From JAEZKC01 sp046538945 (GTDB taxonomy: Bacteria > Fibrobacterota > Chitinivibrionia > Chitinivibrionales > Chitinispirillaceae), in contig JBKHHW010000037.1 in assembly GCA_046538945.1 (NCBI GenBank), positions 1 to 24,047 of the forward strand: a stretch of DNA of 24,047 bases, in the 5' to 3' direction. The translations under genes were made by a program, and so were the position numbers. The notes beneath the pieces were generated by a model. It worked only from the letters and a program-made list of their open reading frames with translations. It was not told the DNA's origin and ran no database searches. Shown here piece after piece: positions 15,810 through 24,047 of this stretch. Numbering within the stretch: the first letter of the stretch is position 1; the number at the start of each line of letters is the position of its first letter.

Positions 15810-16643
15810 ATGCGACAGATTGCATTTCTGATTTGCATTCTGGCCCTGTATGCGGGTGCCTACGAACCTTTATCCGGCAGAATTTCCGGAACCTACCCTG
15901 CAGGTGATTACATCGTAACCGGCACTATACATGTGGAACTCAACCGTTCTCTCACATTCGAAGCCGGAAGTCGTCTCTTTTTCGAGCAATATTGTGGAAT
16001 CACAGTTCAGGGTTCGCTTGTACTGAACGGTTCTGCCGAAAAGCCGATACTCCTCACCTCCAGAAAAGAGTACCCAGAGCAGCAACCTGGCGAACAGCCC
16101 GGACCTTTTGACTGGAACGGTATTGAAGCAGAGGCGGATGCAGAACTGCTCAGCCTGGAATATGTGGAAATCCGCCACAGCGTGTTCGGTCTCAATATTA
16201 AATCGGAAAATAGTAAAACAAAGTTGAAGATGGTTGAATTCTTCGATAACGGATATGCCAGCATCATGCGTGGAGAAAAGATAATACCCGTTCAGCCGAA
16301 AACATTATTCAGTAAAGCATGGAATCCGGAAACGGGAAACGGAACAGGACGGGGAACTTTACCACCAAAAAAGGCCGTTTCTCAGAACAATGATCACAAC
16401 AATGAAAAGATCAAGCTTGGATTCAGCATCGGTTCCGCGGCGTTTGCCCTTACAGGAATCACTGTTCTCACCACCTATACCATCCAGAAAGAAAAAAACC
16501 TGGAAAGCTACAACCGCCAGCAGGACTCCCATGGGGCAAGACACTTCCGCGAGCAGTACGAACAAAACTGTTTCTGGCAGGGAGTCGGAGGTACGCTCAT
16601 AGGTGTCGCGCTGGCCGGTGTGGGGGTGACATTTCTTTTCTGA
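15810..16643 (+). CDS. Exported right-handed beta-helix protein with C-terminal membrane segments
   Basis: This 277-residue protein begins with a signal peptide (about 1-17, ending YAGA). Residues 25-155 read as short parallel beta-helix coils (VTGTIHVELNRSLTFEAG, ITVQGSLVLNGS, LEYVEIRHSVFGLNI), like pectate-lyase-fold, non-catalytic surface proteins. A polar, Asn- and Lys-rich linker (about 165-200) leads to a hydrophobic segment (about 202-224), a 30-residue charged segment, and a second hydrophobic, Gly-rich segment ending at the C-terminus (258-277). This suggests a membrane hairpin anchor. No catalytic residues are recognisable. A weak GGAA precedes the ATG. It lies 60 bp before two large lipoprotein genes and probably forms one transcription unit with them. 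The function is unknown. Confidence 0.65.
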   Translation: MRQIAFLICILALYAGAYEPLSGRISGTYPAGDYIVTGTIHVELNRSLTFEAGSRLFFEQYCGITVQGSLVLNGSAEKPILLTSRKEYPEQQPGEQPGPFDWNGIEAEADAELLSLEYVEIRHSVFGLNIKSENSKTKLKMVEFFDNGYASIMRGEKIIPVQPKTLFSKAWNPETGNGTGRGTLPPKKAVSQNNDHNNEKIKLGFSIGSAAFALTGITVLTTYTIQKEKNLESYNRQQDSHGARHFREQYEQNCFWQGVGGTLIGVALAGVGVTFLF

Positions 16644-16650
16644 GCCGGGA

Positions 16651-16744
16651 ATTCCTCACGTTTTGAATAAATGTGAACCAGACGCCTCGAAAGGGTACCA
16701 TAAATGGAAAACATACCGTACCGGACAGCCGCATTCCTCACGTT
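16651..16744. repeat. 12-bp direct repeat around the first lipoprotein start
   Basis: ATTCCTCACGTT occurs at 16651-16662, between genes, and at 16733-16744, in the signal-peptide coding region. They are 82 bp apart. No function is evident. Confidence 0.4.
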
Positions 16745-19520
16745 CAGCGGCTCGATACTGCTGCTGGTTTTATCCTGCGGCAAACCTTATGTGGACCGCT
16801 ATGATCCCACCTACCGGGGGGATTACCAGCTGTCCCTTTCCGTTGAGGACAGCAGCGAATTCTTCGCTTTCATTCCGGTGAATGTTCCCTATTCGCATAA
16901 AGGAGATGACCGGTACGTCTCTTTTTCCGTATTCACAGAACCTGAAGGGTTTGTGGACACGCTGCACTTCAGAGCTTCAGATCCCGACTTCTTCTCACTC
17001 TATTTCACCGCTCCCTTTTCAGGTAACGTTGTATTCAGAGCCCGCAGGCACAACGGCAGAACCGACACGCTCTCATTTCCCGTAGCTGTCAGATCCCCTT
17101 TCGAGATAGCCGGCAATAGATTTTTGGTCCAGGGTGACACCAACGAGTTTACTGTAACAATGGCGGAGGGTGCAGAGAAGGCAGCTGAGGCGGTCAGGAA
17201 GGTGAGCTGGTTTCTTGACACATCACTTGTTATGAAAAATGCTTCCCTTAGTGACACGTTTTCCCTTATATGTGAAAAGAGTGAGCTTTCGCGAAAGCTC
17301 AAACTGCTCTGCACCGACTTCAGGGGAAACCGGTTCACCACAGAACCGTTTACGCCCGGAATCCCCGTTCCCGGACCGGCCATATTGGATGTGAAGGCTC
17401 CTGTATTTACACAGCCGCATACTTCTCTTGAATTCGTTGCTCAGGTCAAAAGCGCCCCCAAAGATTCAGGGTGGGTAAGATTGATCATAGGGACGGACAC
17501 TCTTGAGAAACGGGTCGGCTTCGAAACGGATTCCGTAGTGAAGGTAACCCTGTTCCATTCAGAAGGCATTCCCGATACCGGCAGACATTCGCTTTCTTTT
17601 GAATACGAATCGTCAGTTCATCATAAATGTTCCCAACCTCTGGAGGTATACGTTCCTGTTACAGACTATGCCTATCGGCTGCAGCTGCTCTGTTCCGAAC
17701 CGGTTGCGGAAATGGGAGATTCTCTTAAATTGAAAGCAACAGCCCTCAGGACCAATGGAGAAAGTGCCGGTTCCGGGAAATTCAGCTGGACCGTTCTTCT
17801 GGAAAACGACATTCTTTACAGCAATAAACAGGGTGATTCATCGATAGCTGTTCTTCCTGAAAGAGCGGGAGAACTTCAAATACACGTCCAGTTCATATCT
17901 GAAAGCGGAATGATATCGGAGAAGCTTATCGAAAAACGGGAGGTGGTTGATTTCTCTTCAATGAGACCGGATGCTATACTGGCTACCGTTTCTCCCGCAT
18001 TCACCTCGGTTCCCGTTACGTTCATTCTGCCGGTACCGCAGACAGAAGACAATTTTGAGGAAACTGTCTGGAATGCTTTTAGAAAAGAAGATACCGTTTT
18101 CACCAAAACAACTCCGGGGGTCAGAACCACCGTCAGATTCGAAACCCCGGGGGAGTACAGCATTCACGGAAAACATGCCGGCAGCAGCTACTCCTGTTCT
18201 CTGACCGTGCTGGACGGCTCACCCTCGGTCGACAGTGTGATTTTCCCCCAAAGAGTATTTGTTCACAAAGAGGAGGGGGTTTTCACTTTCCATTGCAGTG
18301 CCACAGGAGATATAGAGATCGACCTGTACAATATTACTCTTATTAAGGATAATGACACCCTCACCAGCTCCTCCCCCGTTCCCCGGATGTCTGTTCCGTT
18401 CGAAACGTCACAGGAAGGTGAGTGGAGGGTAGAAACACGGGTACGGAACAGGAATGGATTGTGGTCGGAAACCTATACCCCTCAACGGAAACTTACAATC
18501 GATTTAGGGCTGCCGCGGGTAACCGCCTTTGATCCCGACACCATCTCCCTTCAAAAAGATTCTGTTTTCAAAGTTTCAGTAAGGGATTTGGACGGATTAG
18601 TGGATGAAATCGTTATCGACTGGGGTGACGAGACGAAAGATACCCTTCAAGCGCACGCGAGCTTTTTCACCGGACAGATAACCCATTCATATCCTCAGAA
18701 CGTACCATCGGAAGGATTTTACGATATAACGGTAAGTGCTACGAACGAATCGGGACAGAAATCCCCTCCCTACTCAAAAAAAATCTATGTTCTGGACGGA
18801 GTTCCTCAGGTAAACATATCGGGCAGATCTTTTGTCTATAAGGGAAGTACATACAGAACCGTTGTGAGAGGAGACACTCTGTTCTCTCCACGAATTCACG
18901 AAAGTTATTCCTGGAGCGGATATGCGGGAGGATCAACAATAACCATAAAAGAAGCAGTCACTCTCAACACCTCTGACAGGGACGGTGAAGTACTGAAATA
19001 TGCGGCAGATTACAAAGATACTCCCCTGGAGGAAATTACATGGAGCACCTCTGCCGATGTGTGGCTTGACTCTTCCAATGGATACTACAACTGGGGTTTT
19101 CACCCTGATTCCTCCGCGGTCAAAGTCGATCTCTACTGTTCAGATAATGACGGAAAAATCGGAAAGGATTCCTGCTATCTGCGATCCGTTGACAAACCTG
19201 ACATAATGAGAATTTCTCCAATCGATACGGTCAGAACAGATGCTGTAACGATTCAGTTTTCAGGAGCGGACATAAGAGATTATGACAGTGCAGATGTAAC
19301 TATATGGCTCGGATACAGGGACCCTTTTAGTAAAACGCATACGATTCAGATCCCCACGACTTTTCCCCTCCCCGAATACAATGAAGAGACAGGTCATAAA
19401 GAGTTGGCATTGAGTATTCCATCGCAAGTATATAACGGGGCAGTTACTCTGAAAATGCAGGTGAAGAATTCAGTATGGATGACAACTGAAGATTCTACCG
19501 GTTTTATTCTTTATCGATGA
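16704..19520 (+). CDS. Large surface lipoprotein with PKD-like domain (paralogue 1)
   Basis: This 938-residue predicted lipoprotein has a hydrophobic segment at about 9-24 followed by VLSC with Cys25. A YDPTYRGDY motif (33-41) follows shortly. The rest is almost all beta-rich immunoglobulin-like modules. The clearest is a PKD-like domain (about 604-697) with DPDTISLQKDSVFKVSV, DWGDE, HSYP and GFYDITVSATNESG. The C-terminal part (about 830-938) resembles another beta-sandwich. No enzyme motif is seen, so an adhesive, structural or polysaccharide-binding role is inference. It is a clear paralogue of the next gene across most of its length; shared blocks include AF[IV]PxxV, VLDGSPxxDSV and HPDSxA. 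AAAGGG lies 8 nt before the ATG. No cognate enzyme gene is nearby. Confidence 0.75.
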   Translation: MENIPYRTAAFLTFSGSILLLVLSCGKPYVDRYDPTYRGDYQLSLSVEDSSEFFAFIPVNVPYSHKGDDRYVSFSVFTEPEGFVDTLHFRASDPDFFSLYFTAPFSGNVVFRARRHNGRTDTLSFPVAVRSPFEIAGNRFLVQGDTNEFTVTMAEGAEKAAEAVRKVSWFLDTSLVMKNASLSDTFSLICEKSELSRKLKLLCTDFRGNRFTTEPFTPGIPVPGPAILDVKAPVFTQPHTSLEFVAQVKSAPKDSGWVRLIIGTDTLEKRVGFETDSVVKVTLFHSEGIPDTGRHSLSFEYESSVHHKCSQPLEVYVPVTDYAYRLQLLCSEPVAEMGDSLKLKATALRTNGESAGSGKFSWTVLLENDILYSNKQGDSSIAVLPERAGELQIHVQFISESGMISEKLIEKREVVDFSSMRPDAILATVSPAFTSVPVTFILPVPQTEDNFEETVWNAFRKEDTVFTKTTPGVRTTVRFETPGEYSIHGKHAGSSYSCSLTVLDGSPSVDSVIFPQRVFVHKEEGVFTFHCSATGDIEIDLYNITLIKDNDTLTSSSPVPRMSVPFETSQEGEWRVETRVRNRNGLWSETYTPQRKLTIDLGLPRVTAFDPDTISLQKDSVFKVSVRDLDGLVDEIVIDWGDETKDTLQAHASFFTGQITHSYPQNVPSEGFYDITVSATNESGQKSPPYSKKIYVLDGVPQVNISGRSFVYKGSTYRTVVRGDTLFSPRIHESYSWSGYAGGSTITIKEAVTLNTSDRDGEVLKYAADYKDTPLEEITWSTSADVWLDSSNGYYNWGFHPDSSAVKVDLYCSDNDGKIGKDSCYLRSVDKPDIMRISPIDTVRTDAVTIQFSGADIRDYDSADVTIWLGYRDPFSKTHTIQIPTTFPLPEYNEETGHKELALSIPSQVYNGAVTLKMQVKNSVWMTTEDSTGFILYR

Positions 19521-19535
19521 CGGAGAGCGGGTAAT

Positions 19536-22307
19536 ATGTTAAACATGCGGATTCTGACAATAATACCTCTGGCAACGATTCTGTTTTGTGCACAATGCTC
19601 GGATTCACTTCTCAATCCGTACGACCCCGCCTACAAGGGAAATTACAGTTCTGAAGCCATTGTGAACAAGAACACACCTCTGTATGCATTTGTACCAGCC
19701 ACCGTGACATTCACCAATAACGGCGATGACAGCTATACGGCTTTCAGAGTTATATGCGATTCAGGATTACTGGATACCAGTTTTTCCAGATCATCTCAAG
19801 GCCAATCAGAAATGCAGCTCTACTTCACCAAACCTTTTGAGGGAGAAGTCAGGTTTTGTGCACTGAGGCATAACGGGAGCGAAGATACACTGGGATTGCA
19901 GGTTCATGTGAAAACACCGTTTTACCTGCACAAGACATCACTCGAAGAGAATAAGTCTCTTTACCGGATCACCACTCCTGCTATTGCCTCAAAGGTCAGG
20001 GAAAATGTCAGAAGCCTGCAATGGATTGTAAACGGAAGTCCTCTCCGGGAGGGCAATGATCCAGATGTGCTCGATTCCGCAATTTTTATAACAGAAGAGC
20101 AAAAAGGTATTGAAGTAAAGATCAAAGACTGGCTTGGAAACGAGATACACATCTCTGAAACAAATGAAGACTTGCACAGAATAATGCGAATCGATGCTCA
20201 GGAGTACGTCTCTACAGGGCAACCTATGGACATAAAAATCAAAATAGGTTCCATTCCTGATGATTCTGGTGAAATCAGACTGCTGCTTGAGACTGATACT
20301 TTGAAAAAAGCTGTGTCATTTTCCGACACTATGAAAGAAGCTGTTTTTTCTTTTGGTGGATTTATGAACCCGGGGCTCTATACAGCAGAAGTCATCTATG
20401 ATTCCTACCTAACAGGATTCCACGGCAGAAAAAAAACCGAGTTCATCGCAAGCGACAGTACCTACTTCTCTCTGTTTACAGATATTCCAGAGGGGACTCT
20501 TTCTGTGGGCAAAACATACGAGTACGAATTGACAGTCTTTGACCAAACCCTGTCCGATGCACCGAAGGGTTTTTATTCCTGGTTAATTCTTTTAGATCAG
20601 GATACTCTGGTAAACAGGTGTGAAGAAGATCTCAAGAGAATCTCGTTTTCTGTTCCCGGTGAGGGGGAGTTGACTATTACAGCATCCTATTGTGACCTGT
20701 ATAACCGTTCATCCGGTCTGGTTGGGGATACCAATTACGTGCAGGAGGAAGCTCTGAACATCTCCAGCGCCATCGCTTCAACAATCTGGCCTCTTTATAC
20801 CGGACAAAGCACCACTCTTATTCTTCCCCTGCATGAAATTGAAAGCAGCTTGGAGGGAATCAGCTACTGGAGTTTTGACGGAGACACGATATGGGAAGAC
20901 GTTACTGCCGGGTACGCATCCGGTGTTACTTTCAGAGATTCCGGAACATACCTCATCAGAGCCAGATTTGAAAATGAAGAGTCCGATTACGTTTTCACCC
21001 GGTCACTTTCCGTTCTTGACGGCTCTCCTGTGATCGACAGTGTCGTTTTCGATGATTCAGTTTACTATAGCGGCACCCCGTTTGGTCTCACCATTCATAC
21101 ACTTGACCCCGCCCGGGCGCCTGTCGACTCTTTTATCGTAAATCTCAGAACGGAAAACGCGGAAGAAATTATCATCTCTTCCAACCCGTTTATCAGAGTG
21201 ACCTCGGATTATCCGGGGAGCTGCACACTGAGCGTACGTGCTTACAATGTAAATGGGTGCGGGGGAATGCTGAAAGAGGATCTTGTACTCGAGATCAGAG
21301 ACGGTACGCCTCAGGTAGGTTCAGTTTCAGGAGACACAGCCTGGACATTCAAAAAACTTGTTCTTGATGTCTCAGCTTCAGACCCGGATGGATCTCTTGA
21401 ATCGATCATAGTCACATGGGGTGATGGATTTTCAGATACCCTAAAAGTATTTGGTCCTGATGTTAAAACAGCCGCGGAACACGTTTATGAATCCGTTCCG
21501 CCAGGCGGTGTATATGAGGTCAAGCTGACGGCGGTGGATACATACGGAAACCGGTCAGAAACCTTTTACCAGACCGTTGCCGTTATCGAAAACAGGCCGG
21601 AGCCATTTCTGGCAAACTATAGTTTCGTCCTTAATGGAGATACATTGAATTCTAAAGCTGTTGGTGATACACTAGTGTATCCCTATGTTGATACAGCAGA
21701 CCTGAAAGAGTTATACTTTTGTCTTTCGGCAACCAGTCCTAAAAGCCAGGTCGAGCTATTTGCCGTTTCATCAGAATCTGCTGCAGATCCGTTTGATCTC
21801 ATGTGGATCAGCGACACTATCATTGTCTATGACTTGTACAGGACACCGAAAACCAGTCTGCACCCCGATTCACAGGCGATCCGGTTCAACATCTGGTGCA
21901 AGGATTATAACGGTCTTGTGGGAAAGAAAGAGATTTACCTCCGAACGGATAGTCCACCCGTTTCTCCTCGCCAAATCGAACTTTCTTCTTCGCCTGGGGG
22001 AAACCACCTGGTAAGCTGGAAAAATGGTCATGATACAAGAGACGGAAGTGCTGTTTTGATCAATATCCGGCTTCTGGCCAGAAATGCTTCCGGAACAGTT
22101 GTATGCGATACGGTAGTGTATTCAAACCCGCTTCGATCTATACACAAAAGTGAGGATGGGATATACACCGTGGAAATCGATCCCGACATTGAACCCAACT
22201 GTGCAAGTGATTATAATCACATAATGATAGAAGCGACAGATCAGCTGGAAAACAAGAGCAGTGGCTTACTCAAGACAGAACAATTTACACTCAATTCTAA
22301 AATATGA
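19536..22307 (+). CDS. Large surface lipoprotein with PKD-like domain (paralogue 2)
   Basis: This 923-residue tandem paralogue of the preceding protein lies 15 bp downstream, with GGAG before the ATG, so the two are co-transcribed. The signal segment ends FCAQC; Cys21 is followed by SDSLLNPYDPAYKGNY, matching its neighbour's post-cysteine motif. Gln at -1 is unusual for a lipobox, so lipidation is likely but not certain. The modules parallel paralogue 1: DDSGEIRLLLETDTL (243-256) against DSGWVRLIIGTDTL, SVLDGSPVIDSVVF (492-505) and a PKD-like domain (about 591-684) with DPDGS, TWGDG and GGVYEVKLTAVDTYGN. The C-terminal 115 residues diverge and look Fn3-like. No catalytic motif is visible and the function is unknown. 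Confidence 0.75.
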   Translation: MLNMRILTIIPLATILFCAQCSDSLLNPYDPAYKGNYSSEAIVNKNTPLYAFVPATVTFTNNGDDSYTAFRVICDSGLLDTSFSRSSQGQSEMQLYFTKPFEGEVRFCALRHNGSEDTLGLQVHVKTPFYLHKTSLEENKSLYRITTPAIASKVRENVRSLQWIVNGSPLREGNDPDVLDSAIFITEEQKGIEVKIKDWLGNEIHISETNEDLHRIMRIDAQEYVSTGQPMDIKIKIGSIPDDSGEIRLLLETDTLKKAVSFSDTMKEAVFSFGGFMNPGLYTAEVIYDSYLTGFHGRKKTEFIASDSTYFSLFTDIPEGTLSVGKTYEYELTVFDQTLSDAPKGFYSWLILLDQDTLVNRCEEDLKRISFSVPGEGELTITASYCDLYNRSSGLVGDTNYVQEEALNISSAIASTIWPLYTGQSTTLILPLHEIESSLEGISYWSFDGDTIWEDVTAGYASGVTFRDSGTYLIRARFENEESDYVFTRSLSVLDGSPVIDSVVFDDSVYYSGTPFGLTIHTLDPARAPVDSFIVNLRTENAEEIIISSNPFIRVTSDYPGSCTLSVRAYNVNGCGGMLKEDLVLEIRDGTPQVGSVSGDTAWTFKKLVLDVSASDPDGSLESIIVTWGDGFSDTLKVFGPDVKTAAEHVYESVPPGGVYEVKLTAVDTYGNRSETFYQTVAVIENRPEPFLANYSFVLNGDTLNSKAVGDTLVYPYVDTADLKELYFCLSATSPKSQVELFAVSSESAADPFDLMWISDTIIVYDLYRTPKTSLHPDSQAIRFNIWCKDYNGLVGKKEIYLRTDSPPVSPRQIELSSSPGGNHLVSWKNGHDTRDGSAVLINIRLLARNASGTVVCDTVVYSNPLRSIHKSEDGIYTVEIDPDIEPNCASDYNHIMIEATDQLENKSSGLLKTEQFTLNSKI

Positions 22308-22550
22308 ACTGTGGACTCTCTACGAACTTGCATGGTGATTTTCCGTCCGTTTCTGCGCAAAATTGTTTCGAACACCGCTCCAAATCCCACACACAGCAGG
22401 GCTACGATATGCTTTCCCTGTTTTCGAACAGCGTTTTCCACCAAGAAAGTCTGCAGATACGGTGCGGTATTGCAACCGGCACTGAATTTCAATATATTTA
22501 GTCAGTGTCTAAAGCAATCTGATCTGCAAAAACTACAGGAATCCTTCTAA
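22308..22550. other. Intergenic region before the methyltransferase
   Basis: The 243 bp hold one good promoter (22470-22498). Direct repeats TTTCGAACACCG and TTTCGAACAGCG lie about 65 bp apart, near 22369 and 22434. Several frames on both strands are open, but none has a Shine-Dalgarno or a recognisable product. Confidence 0.4.
22470..22498 (+). promoter_or_regulatory. Promoter of the sugar methyltransferase gene
   Basis: TTGCAA (22470-22475) and TATATT (22493-22498) are separated by exactly 17 bp, giving a start near 22505 and a leader of about 45 nt. It indicates that the methyltransferase is transcribed apart from the lipoprotein genes. Confidence 0.55.
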
Positions 22551-23807
22551 TTGCACGAATCTAACCGTTATAAAACCCGTCCTCTTTATGCAACAAAGGG
22601 TGTAAAAAGAAAACGCTTCGGAGAATTCTTATTTCTCGCTATGCAGGAAATCGGAAAACTTGTGCCTGACCGTATGGCAAAACTGTTCAGAAAATGTTGC
22701 CGGCTGATGTGCGATGAAAGGGTTTTTGTTGTTGACCAGCATCCGATCGAGGGTATGATGGTCGAATCCGTGGAAGTTGTACCTGAAAACGAGCAGAATA
22801 TTGTTTCCAGATTAACGGACAGTTTCAGAAAAGCCAAAAGTGCTCAGTCTGAAGTAGCTCCTCCATATCAGCCGGGTGCGGGTTGGAAGAATCTGCTTGA
22901 AGACGAATGGCGTAAATATCTCAAGGCAATTGACCAGAACGACATCGGAATTGTTTCGAATTTCCTGCGCAGCTTTTTCCGTAATGAAGGGCTGTCCGGT
23001 TTCTGGGGTGGGAAGCAGATGTTTGAATCATTCGCATCAGCCGACAATGTGAGCAGTATAAGGCGGGCATTCATTATGAGGAAACAGTTCGAGGCCTGGC
23101 GCACTGCATTACCTGATGCGCCTGTTAAAGAACTCGAGTCACCTCTGATAGGTAATCCCTGGGGGTATATAGTTGAAGGAACGCTGGTAGTAGAACCGGT
23201 TCCGGAGTACCACTATCAAGCCGAATATTTCGCCAAGCTGCTTTCTACTGTTCACAACCCTGTCATTCTCGAAATAGGTGGTGGATATGGAGGGTTGGCT
23301 TACCAGATAATGAAAAAGATACCCGAAGCAACTTACATCGGGTTCGATCTCCCTGAAAACATTTTCATTCAGAGCTATTATCTGACGTGCGCATTTCCTG
23401 ACCTAAAGATTCTCACTTTCGGGGAAAATCAGAATAATCTGACACGCAGTACTATAAAAGAATACGATATTATTTTGATGCCCAACTTCCTCATCCCCCG
23501 CACAGAAGATGCAGTTGCAGACTTGATTATCAATGTAAGAAGCCTTTCGGAAATGCCGTATGAAACAATTGAAGAGTACATTAAACAAATTGATAGAACA
23601 AGCAGACTATTTTTCTTTCACGAAAACATCTTTAAAGAACGCAGAGATGAGTTGCATGGAATTCCCAGTCCCAAATTTCCGCAACTCAACAACCACCTCC
23701 TGCTCTCGGAATCCGAGAGCAGATGGCCACGGTACCAGAGAGACAGTGTGTATCCCTGCCATGAGTATCTGTACCTTCATAAAGATGCTCTCAAACGCTC
23801 TTCCTGA
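22551..23807 (+). CDS. Putative sugar O-methyltransferase (SAM-dependent, NanM-like)
   Basis: This 418-residue protein has a Rossmann-type SAM-binding motif I, VILEIGGGYGGLA (238-250), and an acidic motif after it, YIGFDLPEN with Asp266. The context resembles the TIGR04371 'putative sugar O-methyltransferase' family; the cofactor is S-adenosylmethionine and a glycan hydroxyl is the likely acceptor. Residues 110-235 are a helical lead-in. The N-terminal 50 residues are basic and may be family-variable. The start is uncertain: TTG at 22551 lies directly after an in-frame stop, 10 nt past AGGA. The next candidate, ATG at 22641, has no usable Shine-Dalgarno. It has no signal peptide, so it is cytoplasmic. 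It could act in surface polysaccharide or O-antigen decoration, but no glycosyltransferase is in the window. It carries a perfect 19-bp palindrome in its coding sequence. Confidence 0.75.
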   Translation: MHESNRYKTRPLYATKGVKRKRFGEFLFLAMQEIGKLVPDRMAKLFRKCCRLMCDERVFVVDQHPIEGMMVESVEVVPENEQNIVSRLTDSFRKAKSAQSEVAPPYQPGAGWKNLLEDEWRKYLKAIDQNDIGIVSNFLRSFFRNEGLSGFWGGKQMFESFASADNVSSIRRAFIMRKQFEAWRTALPDAPVKELESPLIGNPWGYIVEGTLVVEPVPEYHYQAEYFAKLLSTVHNPVILEIGGGYGGLAYQIMKKIPEATYIGFDLPENIFIQSYYLTCAFPDLKILTFGENQNNLTRSTIKEYDIILMPNFLIPRTEDAVADLIINVRSLSEMPYETIEEYIKQIDRTSRLFFFHENIFKERRDELHGIPSPKFPQLNNHLLLSESESRWPRYQRDSVYPCHEYLYLHKDALKRSS

Positions 23808-23842
23808 TTCGGAAGAAGAACCGCCCGACAAAGACCCGATGT

Positions 23843-24004
23843 ATGATATTTTGGAAAACCTGGTCACACATCAATCAAGAGAAAGCCGATGATCAGGTTA
23901 AAAAACCGGATCCGCAGAGATTATATCAGTTTACAGACTTTCTTCAGGAAATGAATACCCCCATGGATACAAGGTTTTTTTTCGCTGAACGAAAAGGTGT
24001 CTAA
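23843..24004 (+). CDS. Possible small protein or remnant, doubtful
   Basis: This is a 53-residue open frame (MIFWKTWSHINQEKADD...). From about residue 13 it has a natural-looking charged composition (KKPDPQRLYQFTDFLQEMN), ending AERKGV. It overlaps a second 35-codon frame (23785-23892) shifted by one base, whose residues PDSEEEPPDKDPMYDILENL read like the missing N-terminal part. The pair could be one small gene broken by a +1 frameshift between about 23850 and 23890. No Shine-Dalgarno is seen for either, and no product is recognised. This is a low-confidence call. Confidence 0.25.
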   Translation: MIFWKTWSHINQEKADDQVKKPDPQRLYQFTDFLQEMNTPMDTRFFFAERKGV

Positions 24005-24047
24005 TGCAGACTAAAACTATGTAACGATTCCCCCGGAGGCACCTTCG

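Noticed and set aside
22241..22492. 83-codon minus-strand frame with a hydrophobic middle
   Set aside because: It overlaps the lipoprotein 3' end on the opposite strand and has no Shine-Dalgarno or recognised family.

Overview
The window looks like chromosomal DNA from a Gram-negative, didermic bacterium. It carries a tripartite RND efflux operon, lipoproteins with lipoboxes and a small signal-peptide-bearing outer-membrane-type protein. The topoisomerase IV subunits are of the short type seen in the Bacteroidetes/Fibrobacteres (FCB) group. The large lipoproteins carry a YDPxYxGxY motif soon after the lipid cysteine, which resembles Fibrobacterota (Chitinivibrionia) surface proteins. The Fibrobacterota assignment is inference; Gram-negative is well supported. 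No phage, transposase, CRISPR array or plasmid function was seen.

Left part (1-7600): an MdtG-like MFS drug exporter (+) converges on a parE-parC topoisomerase IV operon (-). The MFS and parC coding ends overlap by 24 bp. Upstream of parE, on the same strand, lies a cytoplasmic GH57-type glycoside hydrolase with a strong Shine-Dalgarno and a perfect TATAAT box.

Middle part (7960-14770): a four-gene minus-strand operon, tetR - tolC-like - mfp - rnd, ends in a perfect 12-bp hairpin just past the rnd stop. An 8-8-8 inverted repeat beside the tetR promoter is a candidate autoregulatory operator. Upstream of it lies a tRNA-Ser(CGA) gene with its own promoter.

Right part (14860-24047): all plus strand. 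It holds a small secreted or outer-membrane protein, then a non-coding stretch with a 116-bp nested inverted-repeat element. Next comes an apparent three-gene surface operon: a beta-helix protein with two C-terminal membrane segments and two tandem paralogous lipoproteins of more than 900 residues with PKD-like domains. Last is a separately promoted sugar O-methyltransferase and a doubtful small ORF at the edge. The beta-helix plus twin-lipoprotein module and the nested inverted repeat are the least explained parts of the window.
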